Positions 1 through 11,749 are shown, numbered from the stretch's first letter. The stretch: 64,000 nt of DNA from Desmodus rotundus (GCF_022682495.2 NC_071390.1:149334583-149398582), one strand, 5' to 3'. Notes: generated by a model from the letters alone, not told the origin. A program made the numbers and translations.

Positions 1-700
1 ACTGCCATTCCGCAGACCCTCTAGGTTTTCTCCCAGGTCGTATAGGAGATCCATAGTTCTGTATTTTATGTTTAGGTCTGTGATCCATTTAGAGTTAATT
101 TTTGTGAAGCGTGTGAGGTCTGTGTCTAGGTATAATTTCTTTTTTTGCATGTGGCTGTCTTGTTTCTCCTGCACCATTTGTTGAAGAGACTATCTTTGCT
201 CCATTATATTGCTTTGCTAAAGATCAGTGAAATCCATTTATTGGGGTCTATTTCTGGGGTCTCTATTCTGTTCCATTGATCTGTTTGTCCGTTCTTCGGT
301 TGGCACCACACTGTCTTGATTACTGTTGCTTTACAGTAAATCTTTGAGTCCTAAAGGTACTATCAGCCTCCAGCTGTGCTCTTTTCCTTTCATATTGTGC
401 TGGCTCTTCTGGGGCTTCTGCATTTTCATGTAAACTTCAGAATTAATTTGTCAATATCCATAAAATAACTTGCCGGGATTTCGACTGGGGTTGCATTGGA
501 TCTATAGATCCAGTTGGGAAGAAGTCATATCTCGACACCATTGAGTCTTCCTATCTGTTAACATGGCATAGCTATTTAGCTTATTTAGTTTTTCTTTGAT
601 TTTATCTATCAGAGTTTTATAGTTTTTCTTATATAGAGTTTGTACACATTTTGCTAGATTTATAAGTATTCCATTTTAGGGGTGATACTATAAATAATAA
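1..700 (-). mobile_element. LINE-1 ORF2 3'-region fragment, antisense
   Basis: The plus strand reads as the complement of the C-terminal part of L1 ORF2 (text resembling the common antisense L1 phrases about a 'tttaggtctgtgatccattt' segment and 'ttccattgatctg'). The fragment runs off the left edge, so its real length is unknown. No long open frame survives, so it is dead. The family is probably an older L1MA-like one; this is judged by eye only. Confidence 0.85.
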
Positions 701-719
701 GATATTTCAAGGAAATATG

Positions 720-2756
720 CAAAAATATTTTAAAAGTCTTCTAGACGGTCTTGGTCATCTGATGGAAGCCACATAGCAGCTGGCCCAGACAACAGGTTTG
801 TGTGTGTGTAGGCCAGCACGAGCCGGGAGATTTTGTATAAGCTGCCTGGGCACGCTGGCTCCATCAATGAAGTGGCTTTTCACCCCAGTGAGCCCGTTGT
901 TTTCTCATCACCTGTGACAAGAGACGGGGTTTGAGGGAGATTCAGGGAAGATGTGGAATGGAAGGCTCCAGATGGCGTCAGTGGTACTGAACGGCGCCCA
1001 GGCTAGCATCTTTCCTTCAGACGAAGACCACTACTAGCAAGAAGCAGGAGGGGCTGTGTTCCGACAACCGCATACATCCCGCTTCACCAGGGCGACGGAG
1101 GCAAGCTTCCTGTGGGCTCTAAACGCCATCTACCATATTTCAGGAACTGTTTTTTTCACCTCTTCATTTGAAAAAAAAAAAAAAAGATTTCCCCAAAGGG
1201 ACAGACATTGGTTAGTTTGTAGTTTCCTGTTTTCTAAACCAGGCTGAAGATAGGGAGTGTGACTGAAATTTGTTTTTTAGGGTTTTTTTTTTTTAATGAA
1301 GAGTGATGAAAATCATCAACTATAGCCACAAAAGCATTAGTAAAATAAAGGTCTGTTGAAGGAAAAAGTGTACATGTTTGCATTTTTATTCCCCTTTATT
1401 CATTAATCTTACAGTGTTGTATAAAAAGAAAGAAGAAATTTATGTTCTTCTACTAAGGTTGGCCACTTTGAGCTGAATCCAATTTGTTAGTTAAAACTCC
1501 TCCAATCAAACAGCAACATCTTGCCACTACTTTTTTCTGGGATACTTCAATCTCTGAGGGTGTACTCCCTGCGGGAAAGTTACTTTCTGTAGGCATCCTC
1601 TGCATTGGTAGAGCTGGGGAAACACTCATGGGGTGGGCCAAGGGTGGGGGCAAACAAACAATGAAGTTGGCAATGCCCAGGATGTAACAGTGACTGCGGT
1701 CTCTCTCCGTTTGGTAGCGCCCGTTCACTGCATTCAAAGGAAAAGAAGGCCTCTATGAGGAGGGTGATTTTGGGATATGAAAACACACATTTTCTGATAT
1801 TTATATACACATAAACTTCTTCTTTAAGTGGTTTACATGGAAATTCAAGAACAACGCTGTTCTTCTAAAAACTATTTTAGGATTCCACACATCTTACTCA
1901 CATTTGGATAAAAGCTTCAGCAGTGGTGCACTGGTAGGCTGGTTCTCTGGGGAAAAACCCCTATTTGTGGCACCTGCTGAATTCCATCATGTAAAAACTG
2001 CAACCATGGTTGACGATAAGCTACCAACATGACATCACTGAACATGGACTTGGAAAAGCCATGAACGATCGCTAGCTCTTCAGTCGGGTCAAGCTGGCTC
2101 TGACACAGCACGTAGCTCAAGGCTCATGTTTAAGAATAATTGCTATTGGCAAGTTCACCACGTGTTGAAAACAGACGTCATCAAGTTCTAGAATTCACTG
2201 CCTCTTGCTCTATGGCCTGCATTTTGGTCATTGTTTTTCCAGCTTTTTGAAGCAGCTCAGTATTTCTCACCGCTGTGGACCCGACCCTTTGACTTAATGA
2301 AGATTGATGTCTTCATTAGATTTTGAAAAGGAATGCTTGGACATTTTATTACCTGGTTGCTGGTGCCCCGTACTTACTCTCTGTTCCACAGGCCATCTCC
2401 CCCACCTCCTGTGACACATTCCTGAAAGGGCTCCAGGAAAAAAAAATGTTACAGGCTTGGCAGATCAGCGTTTTCTGATTGTGCAACGTCCTTCCTGAGA
2501 AGCCCATTCTCCAAAGGCAGTCATCTGAAATAGGAGCAAGAAATGGGGGTACCGGTCGGCCACTGGGAGGGCAGCATTGGAGGCCAGATGGTGGCGGCTG
2601 GGACAGAGTGAATCTCTGGGAAATGGCATCCATGTGTCTCTCACTAGTTTATGGGTTTAGAAAAACTGTCAAAATGTTCACCAGAAAGAAGAAAGGGATG
2701 AAAGGGTGGTTACTTTGCCAAATACTCTACTTCCATTTTAATTAATTTTTGATCTT
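720..2756. other. no gene seen; unique or unrecognised sequence
   Basis: This block holds an A-run (about 1171-1185), a T-run (about 1284-1294) and several short overlapping frames on both strands with no recognisable domain. I see no splice-flanked exon, no known repeat and no RNA gene. Confidence 0.5.
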
Positions 2757-3062
2757 TACAAAGCAACTTCACAAATATTATCTCATTTGCTCTTCCCAGC
2801 AGGCTGATTAATAAAAAATAATAACATATTGTTAGTATAATAATATATCACATGTGCTACATTACATTGGTATAATATATAAAATTATATCATAAATATT
2901 ATTAATACTATGATAAATATGATTATTTCTCATTGGCAGATGGAAGACATCGAGACTCAGAGGAGATAAACAACTTTCTTAGGACAACACAGATGTTAAT
3001 GGCAGTGGAGTAACTTGAACTCCATATGTCTGATGCCAGGCGAGAACTCTCTCTACACCAGA
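2757..3062 (-). mobile_element. MIR SINE, antisense, with AT-rich expansion
   Basis: Left part resembles the complement of the MIR 3' half (text about subtotal 'tatctcatttgctcttcccagc'-like wording), and the right part resembles the MIR core ('gaagacatcgagactcagag' then a loss of about one internal segment). Between them, about 2806-2930, lies an AT-only stretch of degenerate TAATA/ATATA words that probably expanded after insertion. Old and inactive. Confidence 0.55.
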
Positions 3063-3071
3063 TTGTGTGTG

Positions 3072-3553
3072 TGAGGGGGGACCCCCAAGCCCCAGAATTT
3101 ATTAGTAGAAAATTGTGTATTTATTCTTACATATTTACACTTCAGTCACCTTCAAAGTACTCTCCATCAGCTGGGGTACACCTATAGAGACATTTTTTCC
3201 GCTGACCAGTTTTTGAATTCATCAATCTTGATGTCTTTTAGAGCTTCTGCCATTTTTTGATTCACCTCTTCCACATTGGCAAAAGGTTTCCCTTTAGCAC
3301 TTTTTTCCTCCAGGGAAACAAAATAAAGTTGTTCTGGGTGAGATAGATGAATAGGAAGGATGGGGCACGGGGGTCATGCTGTTTTGGGTCAAACATGCAA
3401 ATTCACTGAAGCTGAATGCTGCCTCTCACAATGATGCCAGCTGGTACACTGATACAGATTGGTTCCTAGAACACTCATCTAGCAGGGGAAGCCTATACTA
3501 CCAGGGGCCCACCGTCCATAATATAATTCCAGGTATTTTGGGGTCCCCTCTCA
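3072..3553 (-). mobile_element. mariner-like DNA transposon, internally deleted
   Basis: The two ends form imperfect terminal inverted repeats (left beginning tgaggggggaccccc, right ending ggggtcccctctca). Flanks are TG and CA, consistent with a decayed TA target site. Read on the minus strand, the left two-thirds resembles the C-terminal end of a mariner (DD34D) transposase, with several stops, including the FLFP-like motif followed by a lysine-rich segment and a terminal GEYFEGD-like end. The central catalytic part is missing, so the copy cannot move itself. It is related to the copy at 36571-37134 but has a larger deletion (482 versus 564 bp). Confidence 0.85.
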
Positions 3554-3589
3554 CATTTGTGATAGAATCAGAAGTGTGAGAATGTTCAA

Positions 3590-3621
3590 ACAAGTCTGAA
3601 GTTATGCACCTTCAGACTTGT
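3590..3621. repeat. perfect 11-bp inverted repeat with 10-nt loop
   Basis: acaagtctgaa at 3590-3600 is followed after 10 nt by its exact reverse complement at 3611-3621. It would form a clean hairpin. It lies 36 bp to the right of the mariner end and is not part of that element's terminal repeat. No stem-loop RNA family is recognised. Confidence 0.8.
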
Positions 3622-4340
3622 TTAGCTTCAAGTATGAAGTTAAGTCCAAGACTTTTCAATGGGCTCCTGGGGTCAGAAGTTTTCCAGGGGGTAGTTTAGT
3701 AACACCTCACTTATCCAGGACTGGCAGGGAAGGAAATATTCTACAAAAATAAAATGTCTATGTATGTGTTCACATACCTTAAGCTTCCAAATTTTGAATG
3801 AATCTTTAAAATTATGTTGCATTATCACCCTGTGCTCTTAAATATAGAATGCCAAACATAGCTTATTTAACTTTTTTATTGTAAATCTCGATTTTTCTGG
3901 ACTTTTCTTTAATCCACTGCCTGCTAAGGCTGTGTACTACAGGGTTCCAATGTGCTCTACTTTTCGGAATTCCTGTTTCTTTTTTCCTTTTCTTGGTGCA
4001 CTTACTGTTAAGAGTCTGTGCACCCTCCTCTCTCTAGCTGTTTCTAATCTGTTGAGGAGTGATAAACGAGTCCAGATAACCATGTTGATTAGACTTGTTG
4101 ATCACACAGGAGTAGACAGGTTTTAAGTAAAGTCTTGGATAATCCTTCCAGGAGTAAACACTTTCTACCATCCTTATTTTTAAGGGTGTAGTAGGGGCTT
4201 CTGCTGTGCTGCTCACATCCTTTCACTAGATCTGTTATCTCCTCACTCAGAAGCTGTGCCTGTTGGTGACTAAGGCTCCTCTTGGCCCACAGGAGCTGCA
4301 CTACCCAGAAATGCCTGGGAGGTTGTACCCTGCTTCCTCT

Positions 4341-4721
4341 TCTAATTTTATTTTATTTAAAAAAAATGTTATTGTTTGTTCTATCACAGTTGTCCCAATT
4401 TTTTTTTCCTTTTGCCCCCCCCCATCCAGCCCACCCCTCTCTCCCACAGTCCATCCCCTCTCCATTGTCCATGTCCACGGGTCCTTCATACATGTTCTTT
4501 AACCAATCCCTTCCCCTTCCTTCCCCTCTTCCCCCTGCCTCCTCCCCTCCTACAGCTATCAGTCCATTCCATGTTTCCATGTCACTAGTTCTATTTTGCT
4601 CGTTAGTTTATTTTGTTCATTAGATTCCAGTTATAACTGAGATCATATGGTATTTGTCTTTCGCCAACTGGCTTATTTCACTTAGCATAACAGTCTCCAG
4701 TTCCACCCATGCTGTCGAAAA
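4341..4721 (-). mobile_element. LINE-1 3'-UTR end, antisense, 5'-truncated
   Basis: Read on the minus strand this is an L1 3' end: wording about 'cttatttcacttagcataa' in complement, then a G-rich polypurine tract (the C/T-rich block 4410-4560 on the plus strand), then a 'gacaactgtgatag' segment and an A-rich tail seen here as the T-rich start. The same 3' end recurs in the HAL1-like element (31200-31398) and at 26604-26883. A short 7-bp flanking match (ctgcttc at 4330 and 4722) may be what is left of the TSD. Confidence 0.8.
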
Positions 4722-4758
4722 CTGCTTCTGTATGTGGTTTGCAACCTAATACTACTAC

Positions 4759-5793
4759 AGGTGTGTAAAAACCTAGCCCTTTGCCTCAAAGTGGGACAAT
4801 TATGTGAGGCTGTCTTGTCCCAGAACTTCCCATGGGATTAGGCTAAGGCCTGCTTTCAGTTTAGCCCACATCCTCACTTTGCTTTTCCCATGTCCTGTCT
4901 GGCATCCCTCACTCCCTTTCAAGGTCTCCCTGTGGGCACTTGCATAGGACACCCCATCCAAGCCTCTGATTTGAGGGACTCTAACTTAAAACAGTCTCCT
5001 CCTCCTTTTCACATTCCCAGCTATATTCTAGAGAGGGAAGCTAACAAAAGATCCCTGTTCTCTTCACTCCCTCTCCCCCCAACCCAATATTAACAGAGAA
5101 GGGCAGCCTAATCATGAAGGAAAGAATGCATAATTGATATAGAGAGATCTGATCAGATCACTGGGGAGGAGTAGAGAGGGGCTGTAAAGGAGGTTGCGTG
5201 AGGCGATGGTAAATAGTCTAGGACACAATTGGCTGAGATGCCTCCAGGGCATTGGAATTATGGACCAGAAGATTTAAAATAAAAAGAGGGCCAAGACTGG
5301 CTCTCAGGCTCTTCTTCCTCAATGATGCACAATGATGATTGTGCTGCAGTTGCCTGTGTTTCCCACGAGACAGTCTTTTGGATGGGAAGGAACTCTGGGC
5401 ACAACCTAGGATTGGGCTGGCCTGGCAGATGGTGGCAGGGTTATTCTCTTTGAGTGTTGTAGAGGGGATGGGCTCTGATAGCAGAAGCCTCCCATTCTTC
5501 CATGGTTGTGTAGCTTTTGTGTCTTATGCTGTTTTAGTTTGTAAACTAACCCTATAGACATAAAAACTAACAGGGGGAATGATAGGAGAACTCAGGTGGT
5601 AAAGAGTTTAGCCTTAATTGATAGGCTTAAGTGATTAAGGCTGTAATTGACTAATGTCTATGGAAAGCTGTTATTCCAAAGTTGTGTAGCTTTTGAATAA
5701 AGACTCCTTTCCTTTATTACCAAAACTTTGCCTCCAGAGTTTTGCCTAGAGGGTGGTGGTGGGCAACAGAACCCCACCTGCTGTTCAGTAACA
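4759..5793 (+). mobile_element. probable solo LTR, boundaries uncertain
   Basis: The right end has LTR traits: AATAAA at 5696-5701, a T/C-rich segment, and a terminus ending gttcagtaaca. Two readings of the left end are possible. One starts at 5340 (tgtgctgcag), giving a 454-bp TGT...ACA unit flanked by a 4-bp match TGAT (5336-5339 and 5794-5797), as expected of a class I ERV. The other starts near 4759 (tgtgtaaaaacc), using the TATA-like ttaaaataaaaag at about 5273-5285 as promoter, giving about 1 kb with no matching duplication. No internal retroviral sequence is attached. A 4-bp match is weak evidence. Confidence 0.5.
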
Positions 5794-5984
5794 TGATGAG
5801 AAAAAATATATTAGAAATTCATTTCTTTGTCAAACTTTGACTTAATCCTACTCTATGACTCACTCTACCAAGGTCTCAGAATAAACATATGAAAGACACA
5901 ATCTCCCTTCACCTTCTCCTTTTGAGAAGCTGCATCTGATGAGAAACCAACAAGTAAGTAGGACAATTACCACATCATAATAAA

Positions 5985-6390
5985 TGCGGGTTTGAAGTTA
6001 GAACTCATTCATTTATTTAAGAAATATTTCTTAAGCACCCACTATGTGCTAACCTTTTGGGGTTTAAACATTCCAGAGCAAAGGATTATAAAGGTAGTGT
6101 TTACTTTGGAACTAACTCCAGAGCATTTTGGGGGGAAATGAGCAGGAGTTTACCAAGCGAAGAAGGTTAGGGAAGGTACTCGGATCAAAGGGCAATGAAC
6201 TAAAAGGGCATGGTGTTTGTGGGGACCAGGGAGAAGTTTATTATGATAGCAGATGAGGAGAAGAAGGCAGGGATGGATGTGAAAAGCTTTATCTGCCAGC
6301 CTAAGAAGTTTGGCTTTTATTCGGTAGATAATTGGAAGCCAAGAGAGCCGTATGAAGCTAAGAATGTGGCTAAGCACGTTTCAGTAAGAA
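5985..6390 (+). mobile_element. ancient interspersed mammalian repeat, family not assigned
   Basis: The sequence starts with a common mammalian repeat phrase (ttaagcacccactatgtgct) and continues through a purine-rich stretch including an ...aagaagtttggcttttattc... segment. The same family seems to recur at 14180-14380, 25300-26320, 35440-35640, 39540-40220 and 58437-58825. I recognise the family by its recurring wording but cannot name it. The 76-aa frame inside is a chance frame. Confidence 0.5.
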
Positions 6391-7117
6391 CATGGCTGTC
6401 ACCCATTGGGGGACTAGGAGGAGGGGGGCTCACAGCTTGACCAGCAGATGCCTACATGAGGCGCTGGTCTACAGTGCTCAGGCTACCCAACCGAACAAGT
6501 ATGACAGCCCTAATGACTTGTGACATCATGACTTAGCTATGGCCTCTGTGGCCCAATCCATGTCTCTGCCAGAAAGAAAATAAAGAATTCATTAAACTCT
6601 CACTCTTGTGGATTTGATTGTAAAGCAAAGCAAACTTCTGTTGCTGAGTGTTCCTTGTGTTAGAGGTTGTTAGCTATTTGTACATGACTTGATAGAATCA
6701 AGAAACATCCAAGAGAATCTCTGTCCCCTGACCCCACACTCTGTCATCACTGTCTGAAAGGCCACCATTACAGACCCCTCCCTTAGGATGTCCCCAGCTC
6801 TCAGCCAGTGGGGGGCAGGGGTAGGGCAGTGGGAGGGCGGGGAAGAGAAGAGAGACCGTGAGCTCACTGTGGCACAGTCGGGGTGTGACGTAGTGGTGCT
6901 GGGGAAAAACCTTGAAGGAAAGGGAAGAGGCAAGAAATTCCAGCTTGAGGGAGATAATAAATATGCAATTTTCTTCCTTCATAATGCTTCAGTGGGTGGG
7001 TTCTGTCTGCTCAAATTCACATAAAGAACACTTAATATCAAGTATTTTGATTATCTTATTGTGAAGAAAATATATATTCCCCAAGTACAAAGTAACTCCT
7101 GCTTTTGTTCATGTTTT

Positions 7118-7148
7118 CGATAATAATAATAATAATAATAATAAATAA
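7118..7148 (+). repeat. (AAT)n microsatellite
   Basis: About nine near-perfect ATA/AAT units, grading into taaataaaca. Confidence 0.9.
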
Positions 7149-7149
7149 A

Positions 7150-7345
7150 CATGTAAGAGTTATTATATTCCTGGCACTGTGCTCCCCCAAACCTATGATG
7201 GAAGTATTGTTAGTACTCACTCATATTTAAGGGGAAAGCTTAGAAGGGTTACTTAACTTGCTCAGAATCACACAGCTGTTGAGTGGCATACCCAGCACAA
7301 TCTGCCTCTCGCCGAAGTCAGTACTTCAACTACTGTGCAGTACGG
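7150..7345 (-). mobile_element. MIR SINE, antisense
   Basis: The order of conserved words (loss of the tRNA-like 5' part, then a 'cacacagctgttgagtggca' segment followed by a cysteine-codon-like 'ctgcctctc' end) is that of a MIR read in complement. It abuts the AAT microsatellite and an L2-like fragment. Confidence 0.7.
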
Positions 7346-7359
7346 CTTTCCCAGCAATA

Positions 7360-7500
7360 GCTCCTTCCTCCCCCTCCTCAGTGCTTTTGTCCTTCAAGGC
7401 CCATTTCAAGTTTCTTTTGTTCACTGAATTGATATTATTGAGCACCTTCCCCCTGCATTGTGTCTTCCTCCTCCTCCGTGAAGCTTTCCCACACTGATTT
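7360..7500 (+). mobile_element. L2 LINE 3'-region fragment
   Basis: The text 'ccttcaaggcccatttcaag' followed by a 'gaagctttcccacactgatt' segment matches the usual L2 3' coding/UTR wording. Short and degraded. Confidence 0.55.
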
Positions 7501-8837
7501 CTGCCTTCTTTAAACAGCTTTGAGCCTTTAACGAAGGAAATGAATCTTATTATGAATAGGTTTGCATTATTTTCTAATTGTTTCCAGTGAGTTTATCAAA
7601 ATTTTGTTTTCTCTCCCTCAAGGATTTAAAGCAATTACGGGGTCAGGATCCAGTCATCAAGCTCCCTGTCTCCTCAACAGCACCCAACACATTGCTGGGC
7701 AGTTGTGGCAGGAAGCCCCTGACTCCTAACCAATGCAATAGTTGCATTTTAAGGAGTAAGAAATGCATGTGCGGATCCGATAAGGTCTGAGTGACAGCAG
7801 GAGAAGATGCCCCGTGGGTGAGAATCAGCTATGTTTATCACTTAAATCCACCGCAGCAAGCCAAGGTAACTGTCACGGTCTGTGGACAGAAGTTCCTGAA
7901 GATCATTACTTGACAGGTCAGGGTAAAGGTCTCTTTCTTTCAAAACATGCGAAGGGGCAGGAAACGTGTGCGCCAGGTGTTTTGTGTTCATGGCTGCCTG
8001 GGAAAGATAATTCTGCGTGCTTGATAAGAACATTGTGCTCTACACTTCGGGTTGTTTTTTCCAGCAGCTATTTCTGCCTATAAAAACGAGCACCGCTGGC
8101 TCTCAACTTCTTTCCGCAAGTCCTCTGGGCTACAAACAATAACAAAAGGTATCTTATATTTATACCGAGCTGTCCTCAGAGAAGCTCAAGGACCTGAACG
8201 AAGTTTGTTTTTATACATAAGAGTTCTTATATAATGCCCAAGAGGGAAAGGAGCAAAGAGTGACAATTGTGTTAGGAATGTTGTCATTCCCAGCTAACCA
8301 AATGAAAAAGTGAGGCCCTATGGCATGGCACGGCGTGACCAGGACAGGAAGTGTGTCTTCCCCACCTCCTGTCCAGGGTTGTGCGTGCTGGGCCACACTC
8401 CCTTGTCAGAAAGCCCAGCCGCACCAGAGGGGAGACCGCAGTCTCACTGCCTTCAGTGAGTGCTTTTCTCTGGTCAGGATTCTGCAGCTCCCAGAGTGCA
8501 TGTCCCTCCTGTCCGAAAGTAGCGCTGACCCTGGGGAGAATTTTTATCCCCCTCCTTAGGAGTGATAGGTAATCACAGGAGATTTAAGGGGTTTGAGTGG
8601 TTTGGGGAAGAAGAGCTTTCTGAGCAAAGGGGAATTCTGGAAATATTTATTGCTTGAATACAAAGGTGAGTACGGCATGTGGCAGGGAGTCAAACGCAGG
8701 GTAAAGGGATCCATGAGCACTGGATGAATGCAGCAATGGAAGGCAGTTACCTCTGAGTGTGCTTTGATCCAGGACTCCATGAGGCATTTTGGCTGGGACC
8801 TGAAGGGTAAGCAGGAGTGGTTTTAAAGGCTATCTTC
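7501..8837. other. no gene seen
   Basis: Short frames only (up to 89 aa, 7814-8083), none with a recognisable domain. An unusual cluster of apparently unique sequence about 7780-8300, but no feature can be assigned. Confidence 0.45.
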
Positions 8838-9000
8838 TACACTACATTGAGGGGGTGGCTCTGCACTAAAACTACCTGGGGAGCTTTTAGAAAACACCCC
8901 ATCCTTAGATAATTGGATTAAATCAATCTGAGTGTAGCCGGGCATTAGAATTGTTGAAGAGCTCTCAGGTGATTTGACTGAGCAACCAGGTTAGACAACC
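8838..9000 (+). mobile_element. MER5-like hAT MITE
   Basis: The middle reads as a typical MER5A: 'aactacctggggagctttta', a degraded core, then a mirror-image 'gaagagctctcaggtgattt' end. Non-coding and old; ends are eroded so no target duplication can be read. Confidence 0.75.
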
Positions 9001-9576
9001 AGAGAAAGAGAGTGGCTTAGGAACTGGACGCCCTGTTCTATGCCTTGTGACCTTGAAGGAGGCCCACTGGGCGTGGTGTGAGTCTCCCACAACCTCCCGG
9101 TTTCCTCCCGCTTCTACCCACGCCTGTGAAGAAACTGCCATGGGAGAACCCTTCCTGTTGGACAGCATCCCCTTGACTGAAAAAGCCTGGACTAGGAATT
9201 GGGAAATCGGGGTTCTGTCCCGGCTCCACCATGAGGTGCCACCCAGGTGTGCTGGGTCACAAGGAAGATAAGGCACAGACACTTGGGATTACTGTCTTCA
9301 AGACACTGTGCTTGGTACTCAGCACATCTCTGGGCCCCAATTTCCCATCTGTCAGGGTTTCTAGATCAGTATTGGAGGCCAGAAAGTCTATTTAATAGAC
9401 GAGGACTAGAATTATTCTTAAAAACAGATATAAAGTATAGCAGAAAAATTAAGTGCACTGCATAGAATATGGCAAGTATAACAAAGTAAAATTTTGTTCC
9501 AGTTACATGTGTGGATTCACGGGTCACGATGTAGAACACATTTCAGGTTGTGGATTGTAAGTTAAGACGTTGGGGA

Positions 9577-9684
9577 GTGGTCTCTTGAGAAGCACATGTA
9601 CCTGCACTAAAGCCGGAATGATATACAGGTTGGCATGGCCCCTGTGCGAGACACCGTGCAAACTCATGAAGCATTCCACGTTTA
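9577..9684 (+). pseudogene. U6 snRNA pseudogene
   Basis: The 108-nt stretch aligns end to end with U6 spliceosomal snRNA. The conserved gcatggcccctg block (9633-9644) is intact, and the 3' part reads aactcatgaagcattccac, one of the best-kept U6 segments. Many substitutions appear in the 5' stem and in the ACAGAGA region (here 'tacaggt'), which pairs with the 5' splice site and must be kept in a working U6. The T-tract terminator is broken (ttt then aaag), and no PSE or TATA box is seen at the usual upstream distance. It is therefore a dead copy, probably a retrocopy. Confidence 0.9.
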
Positions 9685-9879
9685 AAGAAAAGAATATGTG
9701 GGATTTTTTACCACAAGAAAAAAAAATAGTTTGAGAAACGTGATTAAATGCTCTCTATGGACCCCTTCCTTCTACTCTGTAGCTCCTGATGACTCCAGCC
9801 CACCGTGAACTCACCTTCCTCTGACCTCCTTTTTGTTAGTACCGTGTAATTCTGCTCTATCAATTTTTTTTAAAGAGGG

Positions 9880-10140
9880 CGGCAGGGTGGTATAGTGGTT
9901 AAAGCAGCCTGTGGGGTCAGCTAAGTCTATGTTTGAATTTAGTGTCTTCGCTTGTTAGTTGAAGGATCTAGAAAATGTACCCAACCTCTCTCAGCCTGTT
10001 TCTCACGCAGGTGATAACGCAGGTGATAACATCCAGGACCCCTTATAAGATTAAATAAGGTGCTATAGGTACAACTCTTAGCACAAACCCCCTTGTTCAT
10101 AGCAAGTGCTCAGTGCGTGACAGCAATTATTACCTGACTT
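9880..10140 (+). mobile_element. MIR SINE, nearly full length
   Basis: Begins with the MIR promoter-like phrase 'gtggtatagtggttaaagca', continues with a 'cctctctcagcctgtttctc' core and ends with an L2-like 'agtgctcagtgcgtgacagc' tail. One of the better-kept MIRs in the window. It contains a small internal duplication at 10005-10028. Confidence 0.85.
10005..10028 (+). repeat. 12-bp perfect tandem duplication inside the MIR
   Basis: acgcaggtgata occurs twice, head to tail, replacing the single copy expected in a MIR. Likely replication slippage. Confidence 0.85.
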
Positions 10141-11740
10141 CCCGTCCACCCAGATTTTAAGGCACAGTCTGTAGTTCAGTGCCTGGCACATACAAAATTA
10201 TAAATACCTTGTTGGATTGGAAAAATATGGATTCCAGCCTCAAAGAGACCCTCATGCTGGAGAGCTGCCGTTCTCATATGGGACACCCCATTTGCATAGA
10301 GCTTTTGGGAGGAGAGACAGGGCATTGTGTGTGTCCTCCACGCACATGCCCTTTTGGCCTTTTCCTCTCATGTGGTCAGCCGGACCTGCGAAGGCAAGGC
10401 AGAAGGAAGCAGATTCTGGCTGCAATTTGCTTCAAGGATCCAAACGACATATTTCACTATCATCAAAATCAACAGACTGATGGAAACTCAGGATCGGCTG
10501 TATCACAAATTGGGCACCTGCCTGAGAGGGCTTCAGAAATAAGCACAGGAGAAAGAAACGAGAAAGCGCCGGTGGCCAGAACGCTGAGAAACTGGGGTAA
10601 GACTCGACATTACAGCAGGAATACACAGCCGCCATCCAACAGCCAACATGTGAGCAACTCACTAGGTTCTAATTGCCTCAGAAATAGGCTAGGAACCAAG
10701 GCAGTGTTTTGTAAATGACTCATTTCAGGAAATACCCACTAATCAATTAGTAGGGCTTCTGTGTAACAGTTTCCTCAGATTTATAGGTGGTAATCATGCG
10801 AATTGGATCATTGCTTCTAGAATGAGATGAGCAGCAATACGGGGAACCTAATCTACTTACTCCAAGTAGCTACAAAGAAATTAGCTGCCCCTAGTGGCAG
10901 CCAGCCCATTACTGAAGAGTGAGAAGAAACCCATTCATCATGGCAGAGCCTCACACCAGCCCAGTCTCCCTGGAGCATTCAGCTGTGCTGAGATGTTGAT
11001 GGAGAGAGGGATAATGATCCATAAATAGATATATGGGAAAGACAGAATGATGTGGAGGGTGGGGGAAGCCTCATGATATTGCACAAGGAAAAAATGGCCT
11101 TAAAAAGCTAAAAAATGATAAAAGAATACTTACAGGACTATACAAATTGTTTTACAAAGCATAGGACTATTGAAAGTAGCCCTTGATGCTGTTTTTCTTT
11201 TTTTTTTTTTTTTTTTTGAAAAAAACTTGGTGTGAAGCTGTATGGTGAAAAAGAAAAGAAAATGTATGTGAATATTGTAGCCCCACCTAAAAAATATGTT
11301 GCTAACACAATGGTTTTTCAGGAAAGAAAAGGCAAGGATGCCTGGAAATAGCTGCATCTAATCAGCCCCCATCCCAAGCAATCAACTGAAGTCCAGGAAA
11401 TTCCATATGTAACCAAAAGAATAGACATCCTGGAGCATTTTGCCACAGTTAAGATTAGCGGAAACAGACCCCCATCAGTGCTAATAACAAAGAAAAACTA
11501 ACCATGAAGAAACTGCTGTGGGTCCCTGTGCCCCCTTCTGGGAAGGTGGTAGCCGTGGGGGCGAGAAGGATGAGGATTAGGACTCGGGCAGTTGCGAGGC
11601 TGTGCAGACAGCCCTCAGTTCTGATGCCACCTCTTCAACAGCAGCACAGAGCAGTGCTATTTCTCTGGGAAAAATAATGAAAACAACAGAGGCTCAGCTT
11701 ATCCCCCTGACTTATCCTAACAATCTTTAAAAATGTCTGT
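10141..11740. other. no gene supported; one 179-codon open frame
   Basis: The longest plus-strand frame outside known elements (10179-10718) starts in repeat tail and shows no domain, no signal peptide and no similarity I recognise. It is most simply a chance frame. A 19-T run at 11199-11217 is followed by A-rich text; I could not find a matching retroposed body or TSD. Confidence 0.4.
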
Positions 11741-11749
11741 TAACATAGC

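Noticed and set aside
5146..5159. gatctgatcagatc, a perfect 14-bp palindrome
   Set aside because: A short palindrome of GATC words is expected now and then, and no system here uses it.
10179..10718. 179-codon open frame, one of the longest in the window
   Set aside because: Starts in a repeat tail, overlaps other frames, has no domain or low-complexity pattern typical of a protein, and no splice or promoter context.
10883..10897. ctgcccctagtggcagc as a possible CTCF site
   Set aside because: One G short of the core spacing, so not a proper match.
11199..11217. 19-T run as the tail of an antisense retroposed gene
   Set aside because: No retroposed body or target duplication could be identified next to it.
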